The position numbers and the translations under genes are program-made. Shown here piece after piece: positions 34,785 to 47,335 of a stretch of 64,000 bases of DNA. How positions within the stretch are numbered: position 1 is the stretch's first letter; every line of letters begins with the position of its first letter. The DNA comes from Mikania micrantha (taxonomy: Eukaryota > Streptophyta > Magnoliopsida > Asterales > Asteraceae), in the NCBI GenBank assembly GCA_009363875.1, contig CM018695.1, positions 19,068,755 to 19,132,754 of the forward strand. Reading direction: 5' to 3'. A model generated the notes under the pieces. That model was not told where the DNA came from. It did not search any database and was given only the letters and a program-made list of their open reading frames with translations.

Positions 34785-34908
34785 TTTTTTGAACGGCTAA
34801 GCTTACTCAACCTAAATTACACCATATTTACACCTTGCATGGGATAGAACCCATGACCTCCCATTCTAAGAGGCAAGCCTCTACCAAGTGGGCTAGTCCC
34901 ACATTGGC
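34785..34908 (-). mobile_element. tRNA-derived SINE with 16-bp target duplication
   Basis: Flanked by GGACAATGAATTAGTT at 34769-34784 and 34909-34924. On the minus strand the head reads TGGGACTAGCCCACTTGGTA (box A-like) and GTCATGGGTTCTATCCCATG (box B-like, GGTTCTATCC). The body ends in CCGTTC followed by a poly(A) tract. Inserted about 200 bp upstream of the phosphoesterase start. Confidence 0.85.
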
Positions 34909-35039
34909 GGACAATGAATTAGTTAACAAGTTGGTTTTTTAAGACAATAAATTTGTTTGTCAACTTAAAACGACTTTTGAAATCATTTTTGGTAAAAGGC
35001 TTGTAAGTTACTTTTTAAAAGCTAAAAATTTTATCTTTT

Positions 35040-35475
35040 CAAAATAACTTATAACCTATTATACTATATATTAAAAACCGAGGTGAAAGGAATAGGTGAA
35101 TTTTACTCTTTTAAATTTTTACCATCACTCAATTTAGCTTTAATTTTACTCCTTTAATTTTAAGGGATATATATAGGTGAATTTTACAGGTTTCTTGTAT
35201 TATTTGGCACATTTTTATAAAAAAAATTAAAAAAAGCCGAGTAGTTATTTATTAAAAAAATATTTTGTAAAATCATGTAAAACATATGTAACATCTGGGC
35301 GCAGTGTTATGTATGTTTTACGTGAGTTTATAAAATATATTTTTAAAAATACTTACTTGGCTCTTTTTTTATTTTTTTTATAAAAATGTGCCAAATAATG
35401 TAACAAACCTGTAAAAAAATAAAAAAAAAACGTTTTTTTTACATGATTTTTGCATGGTTTTCACACTAAGGATGG
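35040..35475. repeat. AT-rich fold-back sequence
   Basis: ACAGGTTTCTTGTATTATTTGG (35189 region, cited in two pieces: ACAGGTTTCTTG, TATTATTTGG) is mirrored by CCAAATAATGTAACAAACCTGT (35393 region: CCAAATAATG, TAACAAACCTGT). The inner stretches AAATGTGCC / GGCACATTT and CATGTAAAACATA / TATGTTTTACGTG also pair. The dyad centre is near 35300. It is followed by a TA tract (about 35498-35527). No coding frame. Confidence 0.5.
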
Positions 35476-35490
35476 GTTTTCATTTATTCT

Positions 35491-35527
<37 letters not shown>

Positions 35528-35528
<1 letters not shown>

Positions 35529-35945
35529 TAGGTCAATACCCCGTGTATTACACGAGTAAATAAAAGAATAATAAATAGTCAATAATAATATGGTTAATAA
35601 TTTATATAGTTTAATAAATAAGTAATAAAATAATAATATTATTTATTTAAACACTAAGTTTATTAAAGCTTGTTTTTTGGAATATTTCGTTTTGAAAAAC
35701 AGTTATTGGATATTTTATATTTTATAATAATTTGAATTGTAAAAAAATGTACTCTTTTAAATTAACATATTTTTTAATGCTTTAAAAACCTTTTTAATTT
35801 AAAAATGTATAAAAGTATATTTAATATTATTATTATTGAATATGGGTGCATTTAATAAGAGAGAGAGGCGGGAAAAATTTTACAAAGATAGTCTAAGAAA
35901 ACGACATGTGTCACATTTTATTTTTATTTATTAGTATAAATAGAT
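35528..35945. mobile_element. TA-flanked element with CCCGTGTATTACACG (copy 2)
   Basis: Opens CTAGGTCAATACCCCGTGTA directly after a TA microsatellite and closes near CGACATGTGTCACATTTTAT. Related to 15142-15455. The region beyond it up to 36529 has no recognisable gene. Confidence 0.55.
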
Positions 35946-36529
35946 ATAATATGCATAGTAAAATGGTAACAGTGGGCCCCAAGATCACACACACACACAT
36001 ATAGGGTTTGTATACAGTGAAAATCCGCTTTAGAGAAAATACCCTTAAATCATATATGGGCCGCGCATTTGAAATCTTAAAAACAAACATGTGGTCCATA
36101 TTAACCCACATTAAAATTGATTCATTTATTCAAAATCTAAATTTTTATTCAGGTTTAATGTAGACGTATGTTGCATGTAGTGATGTTTTGATAATACAGA
36201 CTTCGACCACTTAAAGTTTTTTTAACTTTAAAATGCAGTAAATAGAGATGAGGGTATTAAATTTTAGAAATTTCCTCACAAGTTTGGTTTTTACTAAATT
36301 TAAGATTTTTGTTTAAAAATTTGGGTTTTTTTAATTCAAATGATTGGTTGCCGGTAATGAAAATTTTGTGAGCAATTATTCTAATATTTTTGTAACATAT
36401 TTGTGAGGATTTTATTTGATTTTAAATTTTTATTAAAATTGTATAGAGTTCATGATGAGAGATTTGATTTTGTTATGTAACTTATGCTTAATATATAATA
36501 CTCGTTATTGGAAGTGTATTGTGATAATC

Positions 36530-39500
36530 TGTGACAACTAGTACCTGACCGGCCGGCAAGTCCGTACGGTATGCGTACTTTCAATATTTACTATGTGTAA
36601 ATACATGTTTGTGAACAGTACTTGTATTAACAGAATTCAAAATACAAGAAACAGTTGTACGTATTTATGTGTAAACTTAAATACCGTAAGTACAACACTC
36701 ATTATAAACCATAGTTGTTAGTAATTAGGTGAAAACCTAAGTACAGTTAACACAACTAATCAAGAGGAACAACAGTGTTCAAGTGAATAACAAGAACAAA
36801 TCGATTGCGATCTGATATCCATAGATGACAGGAATCAGATGACCGACAAATCAATGTGAAAACAGGATGTTTAGTTGAGTCCGACAGTGAGGAAATACAA
36901 TTTAAAACAATATTGCAGTGTTGTTTCAGAATAGCGAACTGACAGTGTGTTTGCGTGGGTGACGATTCACACAAACATATATGTGAGTTTAACGTTCTGA
37001 AATAATGACTGAAACATAGAAAACAAAAGTCAGAAAGCAAACCCATTGTCGTGTTCGTTCGGGTGACGATTTGAACGAATACGCGCGATGGTGACGCGTT
37101 CCGACGAAACAAAAACGAATTACGACACGAACGATATTAATTTAAGAAAAATAAAATATTTATATTTTTACAAATTTGAAACTCATCAAAATAAATAAAA
37201 ACAACTCTTTTTATTTTTAAAACGTGTAAAATACGCGTAACGTTCCGGAAACGCAACAAGGATTAAAATCGAACAACTGAAATGAACCCAAACGTCCTGG
37301 GTATTTAAAGGTTAAATGAGCCTACTTCTTTCATTTCCACCATCATCTCTCTCTCTAACTTCAAATTTTCGGATTTCACCTCTCACCACCACTTCCAACC
37401 TTCAAACCACCATATCTTGATCAATTCTCAACGAAATCGGGCGTTCTTGGTGTCCAAACGAAGCTCTCAACGTCCTCTACAAGAAAGTACAACGGATCTA
37501 GAGTTTTACCCAGCCAAATCCAAGGTATGAACAAAAGAAAATCCGGAAAAATAGGGTTTTCTAGTGTCTTGTTCGACCACACACCTAACTAACCGGCCAA
37601 CCACCCTTTATCTTGCACCACACGCCCATGAGAAGTCTTACCCACACAACCATAACCACGGGTTGTGATGATGGTGCCTAGATCCGGGTTCGCAGATGGA
37701 GCTGGGCGAAGAGAGCTTGGCCGAACCTTGCTGGTTCTCATGGCCAAGTCACGAACCCTGTGTTGTGCTCACTAGACGAACCTTGGTTGGTCAGACCCTG
37801 AGGCCGAACTCTCTTGCTTCTCAGCCGAACCTCTCATGGTGACTCACGAACCCCAGGACGACGAACCTTGACTTTGGCGAACCATCATCATCAGCCGAAC
37901 CCCACCATGTACCATCGAACCCTGGCCGAACCTCACCTGATCCACGAACCTTCAAACTGATACACCTCTAGGCCGAACCCCAAGGCCCAGAAACCTTGAT
38001 GCCCGAAGCTATGACATCAGCCGAAGTTTACATCATTGCCGAACCCATGGGAACTATCAACCGAACCTCTCGGCGAACCATAGTAACAGCCGAACCTTTG
38101 CAAACCCAACCACCGAATCTTCCAATCCTCGGACGAACCTTTTAGCATGGGCGAACCATGATCAGGCATCAACCCTCATGCAAACGAACCTATGGGCGTC
38201 GGGTAAATAGGTTCGCCGACAACCTTCTGCGGCCCACACAGAAAGTAACAGGCCCAATTCATTTCAGTGGGCTCATTTCTTTGCTCAGTCCAACACCATT
38301 CGGTCTAGCCCATTCATTATGCTGCGGTCCACTGGGACTGTTTCAGCCAGATCTCCCTCGGCCCAAGCAACCAATCGGCCCATGTGATAGCCGGCCCAAT
38401 AGATTGGCCCACTCCATGTCGGCCCAATATAGTGTCTCGAGCCATAGAAGTACATTCGGCCCAATAACTATTGAATTGATCCATGACATCCGGCGTAGCC
38501 CAATAAGCATAATTCGGCCCACTCTTTTGTAGTAGGCCCAACCTAATTATTAGCCTTGGTCCAAACCCTTGACACATGGCCCATACGTGACCATCAAAGG
38601 CCCAAACCCAACAAAACGGCCCATTCTTTATTGGGATTAGGTCAATGTTCGGCCCAAAGTAATAAGAAACTCACTTATGAGGGCAACTATTAAAGGTTTA
38701 ACAAGCGATTTCAAGTGTCAAAGATAAATGGGACAATGAGGATACAAAACTATGTTACAAGATACTAAGGGTCGTTAACCTTTAACTTCAAACCTAAGTT
38801 TTATACTTAGAATCTTATTTTGTTATGACATTAAATTAAGAGATATCAAAACGCATAACAAGTATACAGGGCCGAACAATGACCAAGACCGAGGGATGTT
38901 AGCCAACTTTAGGGCTAACACTTACACACACTCATACACACAAGTCAATACAAATTATACTTAAAGGTTACATGCGACGTGAAATCAATACAGGATCGTG
39001 AAAACACAACAAGTGCAATCAAGAGCGCAAGCATTCTCTGTTTAAGCTAAGTCAACCATTTCAATAACAAGGTGAGTTCATATGCCCCTTTTCTTTAATC
39101 TTTATTGATTTTAAACTCTCGTGGCTGAGAAACATGCTTTTATTTATTTAAAATTTTTGCTTAATATATTGCTTATACTTTTGATTTAGATAATATTGAA
39201 TTGCTTATTATCGTTTATCATTGTATGCATGCTTGTGTGATCATGATATGACAGGAACAATTAGATGATTATGATAATATAATTTCATAACTCATCAACA
39301 AAATAGAATAATATAGTTGCAAGATTATATCTTACAACACTTATTTATTCTTACAAGAACAAACATTGAGATTATCACAGGAGAACATGATGACAAGAAC
39401 AAAACACAAGAATGATATGAAGATAACACATCTTCTTAACATCATTTAACACTAGAGTTAACTAAGTACAATAAGACAAGTACTTATAACACTTAGCTTA

Positions 39501-41118
39501 CAACTCAACACATATTACAAGATAACATGGAACATATATTATCCATCACCTGAGTCGATTAAGGGTAGTAAGACTAGTTCTTACCACGGCTTAATGACAA
39601 CATGGTGACTATATGGGAATAATCATGATAACATACCTTCATGATAACAACACCATTCATACAAAATTAACATGACATAATAAGACAAGTTCTTATTTAA
39701 TCTTGTTAATAACAATGGGAACATACAACCATGAGAACAAATAACACGGATGAACACAATTACAATTAATTACTATTGAACTGTTGTATTGTATCATTTC
39801 AATCATGTGCCATTTATGCAAGTTGATCATGTAAGCCCCTTTATAATTCGCTGACCAGTTAGTTTGACGTGACTAAACCGACGATAGCATAGTGGTACCA
39901 TAGGTTTGACAAACCTCTGGCGAGTAGGTCGGTATGTTACTCGTAATTTCAATTGGCTGGTAACGTATGATCGGTAACAGGGCGACTTCAAGTCAGGTTC
40001 TGGGAAGCGTCACATGGTGATATTAATCTGCAGTGATATTGTAATTAATCCAGTGGGATCCTATTGACTAGTAGGTTGAGAAATTGATCTTCTCTCATGT
40101 TTCACTACTGGTAATAGTTTCCGTTGAGGTCTATGGGAATACAATGCGATAGAGGTAAATCGGATGAATTGAAACCTGATTACATGAAGGTTGCAATGGA
40201 TTCCTTTTAGGCTCTATGCATTTCAAGTTGAGAACAAAGAACAATTGGTTAACTTACACTCTTAATATTTAAAAGTGACTAACAGTTAACCCCACAAGTA
40301 ACAGAATTAATACAAGGATCAGATTTGATAAATCTAGTATCCTTAATACCTAAAAGGGTTATCAATACTTCGGTATGATAACTAAACCCTTATTATTATA
40401 TTATTCTATACGCGAGATAACAGGTGATCAACAAATGAGATGAACAAGTGGAATGGAGATGGATATCAATAGTTGTATTGCAAGTAGTGTGGAGTTCTGG
40501 TAGTTATGTGGTGGGATGTTGGCTAGGGCTTGGTTCCCTTACATATGCCCTATATATAAGCATAACTACTAGGATGATATATTACTTGTGGATATAACTA
40601 TTGAGAAGCCATTGGGTGATTGGGTGAATCAAACAACATACCAGTAACAGGAATTACATTGTGATTGTGCATGTGAACAAAACAAGGTTTTTCAATTACT
40701 ATACTATGAACTCACCAACCTAGTGTTGACTTTGTTTAAATGCATGTTATTCTCAGGTGACGAACATGTTTAGTCACCAGGATTACGGGGACATAGCTAG
40801 TGGACCCTAAGAAGGCCTAACTACTTTTGTGTTGCATACTTTTGGGATGACAAACTCATGAATCATCTTTTGTATATCTTGTACAGATACAAGATATAAA
40901 CTCATTGATTCTTTTGATTAGATTTACTTAGTTAAATTATGAGGAAACAATGTAATTTAACTTTGAAATTCTATTTCATGTCATGTTAGCATTTCTCATT
41001 TATTTATCATGTACTATGTAAACAATCTGATCACTTCGATTATCACAACGATATCGCGCCCCGAGAACTTTCCGCCCGACGGGAAAGTCGATCCAGCTCG
41101 CCGGCTCGGGGTGTGACA
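36530..41118 (+). repeat. 5' LTR (4.6 kb) of truncated Ty3/gypsy element 1
   Basis: Starts TGTGACAACTAG and ends GCTCGGGGTGTGACA, immediately before a primer site. The last part (from about 40740: CAGGTGACGAACATG, ATATCGCGCCCCGAGAA, CTTCCGCCCGACGGGAA) is clearly homologous to the LTR of element 2, so the two elements are one family. The U3-like part carries a long irregular series of CGAACC words (about 37690-38180) and CTATATATAAG at 40550-40560, which could be the core promoter. There is no 3' LTR in the window. Confidence 0.75.
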
Positions 41119-41121
41119 GAT

Positions 41122-41134
41122 TGGTATCAGAGCC
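41122..41134 (+). other. Primer binding site of gypsy element 1
   Basis: TGGTATCAGAGCC, complementary to the 3' end of plant initiator-methionine tRNA, starts three bases after the LTR end. Confidence 0.9.
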
Positions 41135-41284
41135 ATGGTTATAGAGAAATATAGGTCATATTACTTAAACGGTTTGGCCTAGACGATAACCTAGGGAACC
41201 TCATGTAGAGATCATATGACATAGGATTTTATTTGCATGTGTCTTCTGCATCTGATCACTGCACTAACCGATTTTCTTTCGGTT

Positions 41285-41712
41285 ATGATCAGAATTCCGC
41301 CGAGAAGACCACCACCCGCTATACTGCCACCACCACCACAAGACTTGGCACCACACTCATCTACACCTTCACCTGCTGACTCTCCTACACCACCGCCTCC
41401 ACCTCCTCCTCCGCAGCCACCTGCTCATCAGTTGGATCCTGCTACGATTGCACTGGCCACTCTGCTGACCAGTCAACTGAGGGATGTGATTCCCGAGATG
41501 ATGAACAGGATCAATAGTAACAACAGTAACAACAACGCCAACTCATCTGGAGAAGGCAGTGGTAATACCCGCCATCAACAAGACTATTCCTACAAGAACT
41601 TTGTAGGATGCAAGCCACCCAGTTTTAGTGGCAGTGAGGGTGTCGTCGGATTGATCCAATGGATCGAGAAGATGGAAACTACTCTTGATATCAGTGGCTA
41701 TCCTGAGCACTT
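41285..41712 (+). pseudogene. Truncated gag of gypsy element 1
   Basis: About 142 codons of gag: a proline-rich N-terminus (PPPPPPPPQPP), TIALATLLTSQLRDVIPEM, then NFVGCKPPSFSGSEG and IQWIEKMETTL. Closely matches the gag N-terminus of element 2 (48741 on). It stops abruptly at 41712, where unrelated AT-rich repeat sequence follows, so the rest of the element has been deleted. The zinc knuckles, pol and 3' LTR are absent. Confidence 0.85.
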
Positions 41713-42135
41713 TTGACAAAAAGTTATTTTAAAGCTAAATAAGCAATCCCAAACGAGGCCTAAAAGTGACTTATTAACTTACTGGTTTTTTCAAAAAGTC
41801 AATAATGTTTGACAAACATAAAAATACTTTTGAAAGTGACATTTTGTAAAAGGGTGATAAGTTGTTTTTAAAAAATTAAAAATTCTAGCTTTTCAAAATT
41901 ACTTATGATTTATTGACATAAAATTACGAAACTACTCCACTCTTTAACGTTTACCCAATAACATTAAATAGTGTCACTAAAAAATGTCATTTTTGGTCAT
42001 TTTGAAAATTAATTTTGAAAAAACTAATCAAAACACATTTTTAAAAACTTAATTTCAAAATGTATAAGTTGATAAGCACTTTTAACAAAAAGTCATTTTA
42101 AAGTTAAATAAACAATACCAAACAGGACCTTAGTT
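41713..42135. repeat. Repeat replacing the rest of gypsy element 1
   Basis: Begins TTGACAAAAAGTTATTTTAA with AATAAGCAATCCCAAACGAG. A direct partner is near 42080 (TTAACAAAAAGTCATTTTAA, AATAAACAATACCAAACAGG). The two ends are therefore direct rather than inverted repeats of about 55 bp. No coding capacity. Confidence 0.5.
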
Positions 42136-42790
42136 CACTTGATTAGATTGGTATTTACATATGTAATTTAACTAAGGGATACTCCGCATGTTACGACGGT
42201 AACCCTGCATTTAACAGAATAAAAACGTGCTCTAATATAAAAATTGAAAGTGATTAAACTTGCATCACATAATATGGCTGTTCAAAAAAAAATTGTATAA
42301 ATAAGCCTCAATTAATCATAAAATCTTAAACGCACACATAAACGTAAACGATTAAAAATCTAAAAAATTGGATTATAATAATATCAATATATTAATATTA
42401 TATTATTATGTTTTTTAAATTATAGTAATATTATATTTTAATATAATTATTACAAAAATGTTATATTATAATATAATAATATTAGTATATTGATACTATA
42501 TTATTGTTATGTTTTTATATTTATTATAGTAATATTATATTTTAATATAATTATTACAAAAATGTTATATTATAATAATATTATATTATTATTATTATTA
42601 TAATATTTAATTATTATTATTATATTATTATAATAATGTAATACACTATACAATAGTATTGTTACTATTATATTGATATTATAATATTATTAAATTATAT
42701 TATATTACATTATTATTATTATTGTTGTTATTATTATTATTATCATTTTAATAATATTAATGTTCATTACACATTCAATCATATATACGG
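42136..42790. other. AT-only low-complexity DNA
   Basis: Mostly ATTATT/AATATTAT words, with an approximate duplication around 42440 and 42550 (ACAAAAATGTTATATTATAA twice). Nothing else visible. Confidence 0.7.
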
Positions 42791-42814
42791 TAATAGGTCG
42801 TGTTATACTTACAC

Positions 42815-43015
42815 ACATCCCATGCCCTATACGTCTCCTAAAGGATCACGTATTGTTTGTCAAAATTTGTTAGTGTTAATGACTAAACTCTTATATGTCT
42901 CGGATAGGCTTATATGGGACGTATGGAACCTTTACGAGACGTATACAAAACAAATCATCGTTGAATCAGTGGGTGTTAGAGGGGGTTATACGTCTCGTAT
43001 AGAGCTATCGATGCA
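42815..43015. repeat. Dispersed repeat with TATACGTCTCGTATA-type palindromes (copy 2)
   Basis: Contains CCTATACGTCTCC, ATGTCTCGGATAGGCTTATA, TTTACGAGACGTATAC and TTATACGTCTCGTATAGAGC. In reverse complement it lines up with 11130-11345 over about 200 bp, including the non-palindromic TTAGTGTTAATGACTAAA. Confidence 0.55.
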
Positions 43016-43339
43016 TATAAGGTCGGTATATGTTAAAATAAAAAAGTTGGCTATTTAAATAACCAAGCCCAATTTAATACAACCATAGTAATCCTCGTGG
43101 TTATTCCTTGATTTTTTTGTGGGAGGTATTGGATTCGAATTTGAGTTAAAGACATATTTGTTGATAGTCACGGAGGTTGAACATTTTGAAAGGAGTGGAA
43201 AATTACGAGGCTCACAACACATGCTAATTTTTTTAAACAAGAAGTCGAAACCAATACTTAAGACAAAAAATAATCTTTCGATTAAAAAATTAACACGACA
43301 TACGGAATAAAGAGGGGGTGGACCCTATAATCCTGCTTA

Positions 43340-43490
43340 AATATTTGTTGAGCCAAGGTCTGAGGGTTTACCTTGTTATAAGGTAGCTCTTAGGGTGGGC
43401 TCGGGCGTTTGCCCTAGAGTGTTAAATTCAAATGGAATGTTCAAATCCTGTCATGGGTATATGCGTTACAAACCGTTCAAAAAAAATATG
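43340..43490 (+). mobile_element. SINE-like unit with CCGTTCAAAAAAAA tail
   Basis: AAGGTAGCTCTTAGGGTGGG and TGTTCAAATCCTGTCATGGG serve as box A- and box B-like blocks. The unit ends ACAAACCGTTCAAAAAAAA, the same tail as the SINE at 34785-34908. No target duplication recognised. Confidence 0.5.
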
Positions 43491-43519
43491 TAATTCAATA
43501 TAAAATAACAATATTTGGT

Positions 43520-43645
43520 TATTTTTTTGAACGACTTAGTACAACGACACTAAAGATAGGATTTCAACCGACCCATCATATTTTATGTTGTAGGGCGTAT
43601 GTCCTATATTACCTCAGGAGGAACCACACAACTGTGTAAACCTCA
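43520..43645 (-). mobile_element. SINE-like unit, opposite orientation
   Basis: Begins on the plus strand with TTTTTTTGAACGACTTAGT, the complement of the CGTTCAAAAAAA tail. Body GGATTTCAACCGACCCATCA and TAGGGCGTATGTCCTATATT. Older and less clear than 34785-34908. Confidence 0.35.
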
Positions 43646-43964
43646 CATCCTTGCCTTAGCAAATATCCGGTTTAACTAATGTGGTTTACCGGTTCAACAA
43701 GCTTATACATTGGTCTAATTGTTCAATTTGTATGTTTACTTAAATAATAGCTCAACTAGGGGTGAGCAAACAAGTTTTACCCACAAGACCTGCAACCAAT
43801 TAATGGACCGAAAACCGTCACCTAGATAGGATTATTTTGAGAGCCGGAAACCATATATTAAGTAAACCAGGGCAATGAAGGTATTTGAGCCCGAACCGGT
43901 TTTACCCATGGACCAAGGTTGTGAGCCGCAAACCCAATAGTGGGTCGGTCATGTGGGGTTTTCC

Positions 43965-44108
43965 CCGGTCGAACGCCAAGCCAAACTCTGATGCCTAGTG
44001 GGCCCGGTTAAGACAACACATTGGCCAGAGTGGGGTGTGGGCCTCTCCGTTGGGAGGGGTGCGATACCTTCCAAAATTTAGAAAGTCGTCGTTCAAAAAA
44101 AAAGTAAA
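43965..44108 (+). mobile_element. SINE-like unit with CGTTCAAAAAAAAA tail
   Basis: GTGGGCCTCTCCGTTGGGAG and GTGCGATACCTTCC precede GAAAGTCGTCGTTCAAAAAA, the same tail. A GC-rich 90-bp stretch follows at about 44115-44205 (TGTGCCGATGGGCGTGG); its origin is unknown. Confidence 0.4.
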
Positions 44109-47100
44109 CGGTGGTACGGACGCGGGTCTGTGCCGATGGGCGTGGAGAGTGCAAAGCTTCCGCCGCGCCCGGGTGTGTGGCCGATGGGTGTAGCATGACT
44201 TTTTGTTGGCGCGCTATACATCTTTGTGAGCCGTTTCAGAGCCGATTTTACAATTTTTGACCCGATTCAGGTTTGGTGGTTTAGGTTTGACTAGTTTGCG
44301 GGTGTTTCAATTCAACAGTCAATAACGTTCGATTTGAATGCATTAAATCAGTTATCGGTTGTTTCAACGGATTTGAAATTCTAGGCTTTTTAGAATTTAA
44401 AAATCGCGATTGTTTGAGCTGTTAATCACAATATAAATACAAGACTTCGGTTGTGTTGTTGGTTACCACTGAAACAATTTTCTCTAATCACAATCAATCT
44501 ATTACGCTCTTGTTTTCAGGAAAATCTCATGTTGACGTTAATTCCAGCAGTGCATTTGCTACGACAGTTGTACCATGGGAGACTGTAACATCAGTGCCGG
44601 AACCGTACCGGAACGGTGATCTTAAACAGTAACATGAACAGTAAATAGGTACGAACTATATACATTTTAGTGCATTTCATATTCATAATCAATTGTCAAT
44701 ATCATTTTGTGTTATCAAGCAACAAGTTCAGAAACATTTAACAGAAACAAAGTTCAGAACTATGGTTCTTGAGTCGGATAATAATCTGGAAACATAGAAC
44801 CATCATGAGATTATTTGTTAGGATTTTTTATGTATAAACGTATGTGAGGATTTACAGAACAAAACACACAGATGTTGTTATGTGAATGCTAAATTGACGG
44901 ATTATTCGTATGGGTGACGATCTGTACGAGTAAATCTGACAGTTTAACGTTCCGAATGATATCTGATAATTAGAAAACAATATTGAAAAGTATAGTTATC
45001 GTCGTGTTCGTACGGGTGACGATTCGAACAAATACGCGCGATAACCGTACGATTCGATTTTAAACAAGTAAATATAACAAATTTTAAAAATAAACGAAAG
45101 ATAATTAGTAAATTTATTAGGAATCACAACTTAAATTAATTTATTTAATTCTATCTTATAATTCGTGTCGTTTCGTTACAAGAAACAACGGAGAAATAAC
45201 GTGTTACACGAAACCGAGCAAGACTGAACACCGGGTATTTTCTAAACCATTAATGAGGCATTTACTCCTTCCACCCACCACCTTCAACTCCATTTTCCCA
45301 ACCATTTTCGTGTTATCTCTCTCTAGAATAGGTTTTTCTCCTACTTCTGTCTAACATTTCATGGTGATTTCTCATTTGATTCAAGCAAGCTAGGTGTCAA
45401 AACGTTCATCTCATCACGTAGATTACCGAAGTACAAGTTATTTGAGATTTCATTCATCGATTTTGAGGTAAGATTCGAGTTTATATTCGGTTATAATGGG
45501 AATAGTGACCCTTTTGTGTTTATGATTTTTTAACCGGCCTAGATGCTAGAAAACACTTAGATAAATATATATGAATGACTAGTAGTTGTAGGAGTTTCTT
45601 TGTAACAGGATTGGGTCGTGAGAGATGATGAAGTTGCAGGTTCGTGAATGAAGATAGCTGGTCGAAATTTCAGGTTCGTGGACGAACCTGAGAACTCCTT
45701 TTTCTGGCCGAACCTTAAGGGTTCGTTGGTGTAGAGATGCTAGCCGAACCCTGGAAGCTGAACCCTGCACCACCTGCCACGAACCTGTTGCCATCACCTG
45801 AACCGAACCTATTAGGCACCCTGCAACGAACCTGCATGGCCAAACCATGGCCATGCAAAGCTCCTAGCTGCCGAACCCTTGGACTGAACCCAGCTGCGAA
45901 CCTTCACATGACAGTCGAACCACTTGACCTACGAACCATGAGCCCCGAACCTTTGAGCGAACCCCGACTGAGCAAACTCTAAGGACCCCGAACCCTCCAT
46001 CTCACAGACGAACCGCATGAGTCCCGAACCTAGGAACATCTGCGATGTAGCCGAACCCTACATTATGTAAACTCAGCCGAACCTATGGGCTTATTCAATA
46101 GGTTCGCTGCCCTAGCTGAATGTCGAACCTAGATGTTGCTTAATTAGGTTAATGTTGGATTGAGGATCATCAAAACTAGTGTTAAGGACTTAGGGAATGG
46201 TTAGTTGGCCATTAACCTAAGTTTCTTATGAGAATTTGATCTCCTAAGGAGCATGCATGGATTTATTTAATTTATGTGTGTGCATGGAGAATTTACTTTG
46301 GGAATGCATGGGAGGAAACTAGTACATGGGTGCATGAAATAAATACTAATGTCATTGTAATAATGTAGGGTGATGAAGTCAATTGTAGGGTGGGATTAGT
46401 ATAACAAGGGTTTTAGTAACACACATTTACAACTCAACATGAGTTGTTAGCATAAATAAAATGGATATTTATGTCATATGGTTCAAGGATTTCGAGTTAT
46501 GACCAAGGAATAATCAAAAGCTATCATTGGGCTTAAATGGGCCCAAATGGGCTAAATCAAGCCCATCTTATGTTGAATGCAATTTAAAGCAGGTAACGAT
46601 ATTTTAATAAAAGAAAATGTATTGTAAACTTAGTTTTAAATTAAATGAAACGATTTTCCTAAATTAATGTTTTAACTTAAAAATTTAATTGGATTAAAAC
46701 ATATTAATCAAAGCTTGTTGTGATTAATTATGGGATTGGGTTACAAATGGGTATTTACGTAGATTCATTTAAATGAAACCTTAGAATCACAATAGTAGAA
46801 TAGGACACTTAGTTACACACACCGAGACCAAGCCTTAGATACGACGACTAATACGCATACTTATAGTATTCGAATTCTTTTAAAACAACTCAGGAACTGA
46901 AGAAACCTAAGCTACAAGAACGAGCGCGCATTTTGTGATATATCAGTTACATAACAACACAAGTGAGTTCATTGCCTCTTTTCTAAACATTTTTGTTTTA
47001 AAACGCGGGGCTGAGAAGCATGCGTAAACTGTTTATTTAAATTGTTTACTTAAATGCTTTTAAATGCTATATGTTTTACATGTATGAATGATATCCTAGA

Positions 47101-47188
47101 TCATGTCTAGGTAAATATTATGCAGGTTTTACTAAGTTATCTACTTATGATTTAAGTGGGAAATTGAGTTAAACTAAACATTTTCAAT

Positions 47189-47335
47189 GAATCAAACGAA
47201 ACTATTTTGACGAAACAAGTGTGTGATTTCAACGAATCAAACGAAACTATGTTGACGAAACAAGTGTGTGATTTCAACGAATCAAACGAAACTATTTTGG
47301 CGAAACAAGTGTGTGAGTTCAACGAATCAAACGAA
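47189..47335 (+). repeat. 45-bp tandem repeat in the 5' LTR
   Basis: Unit begins ATCAAACGAAAC at 47191, 47236 and 47281, with a partial fourth at 47326. It includes TTTTGACGAAACAAGTGTGT. Absent from the 3' LTR. Confidence 0.92.

Noticed and set aside
34616..34810. 64-codon frame just upstream of the phosphoesterase start
   Set aside because: Partly overlaps a SINE and its target duplication, and has no recognisable content. At most an upstream ORF in the leader.
38158..38577. Two overlapping 80-120-codon frames in the LTR of gypsy element 1
   Set aside because: They lie on opposite strands in GGCCCA-rich LTR sequence, with no homology to anything recognisable.
44008..44196. Minus-strand 62-codon frame across GC-rich DNA
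   Set aside because: Spans a SINE-like tail and a GC-rich fragment of unknown origin; no protein similarity seen.
45660..46120. CGAACC series considered as a CRISPR-like or satellite array
   Set aside because: Spacing is irregular, the repeated word is only 6-7 bases, it is inside an LTR of a plant retrotransposon, and no cas genes exist in the window.
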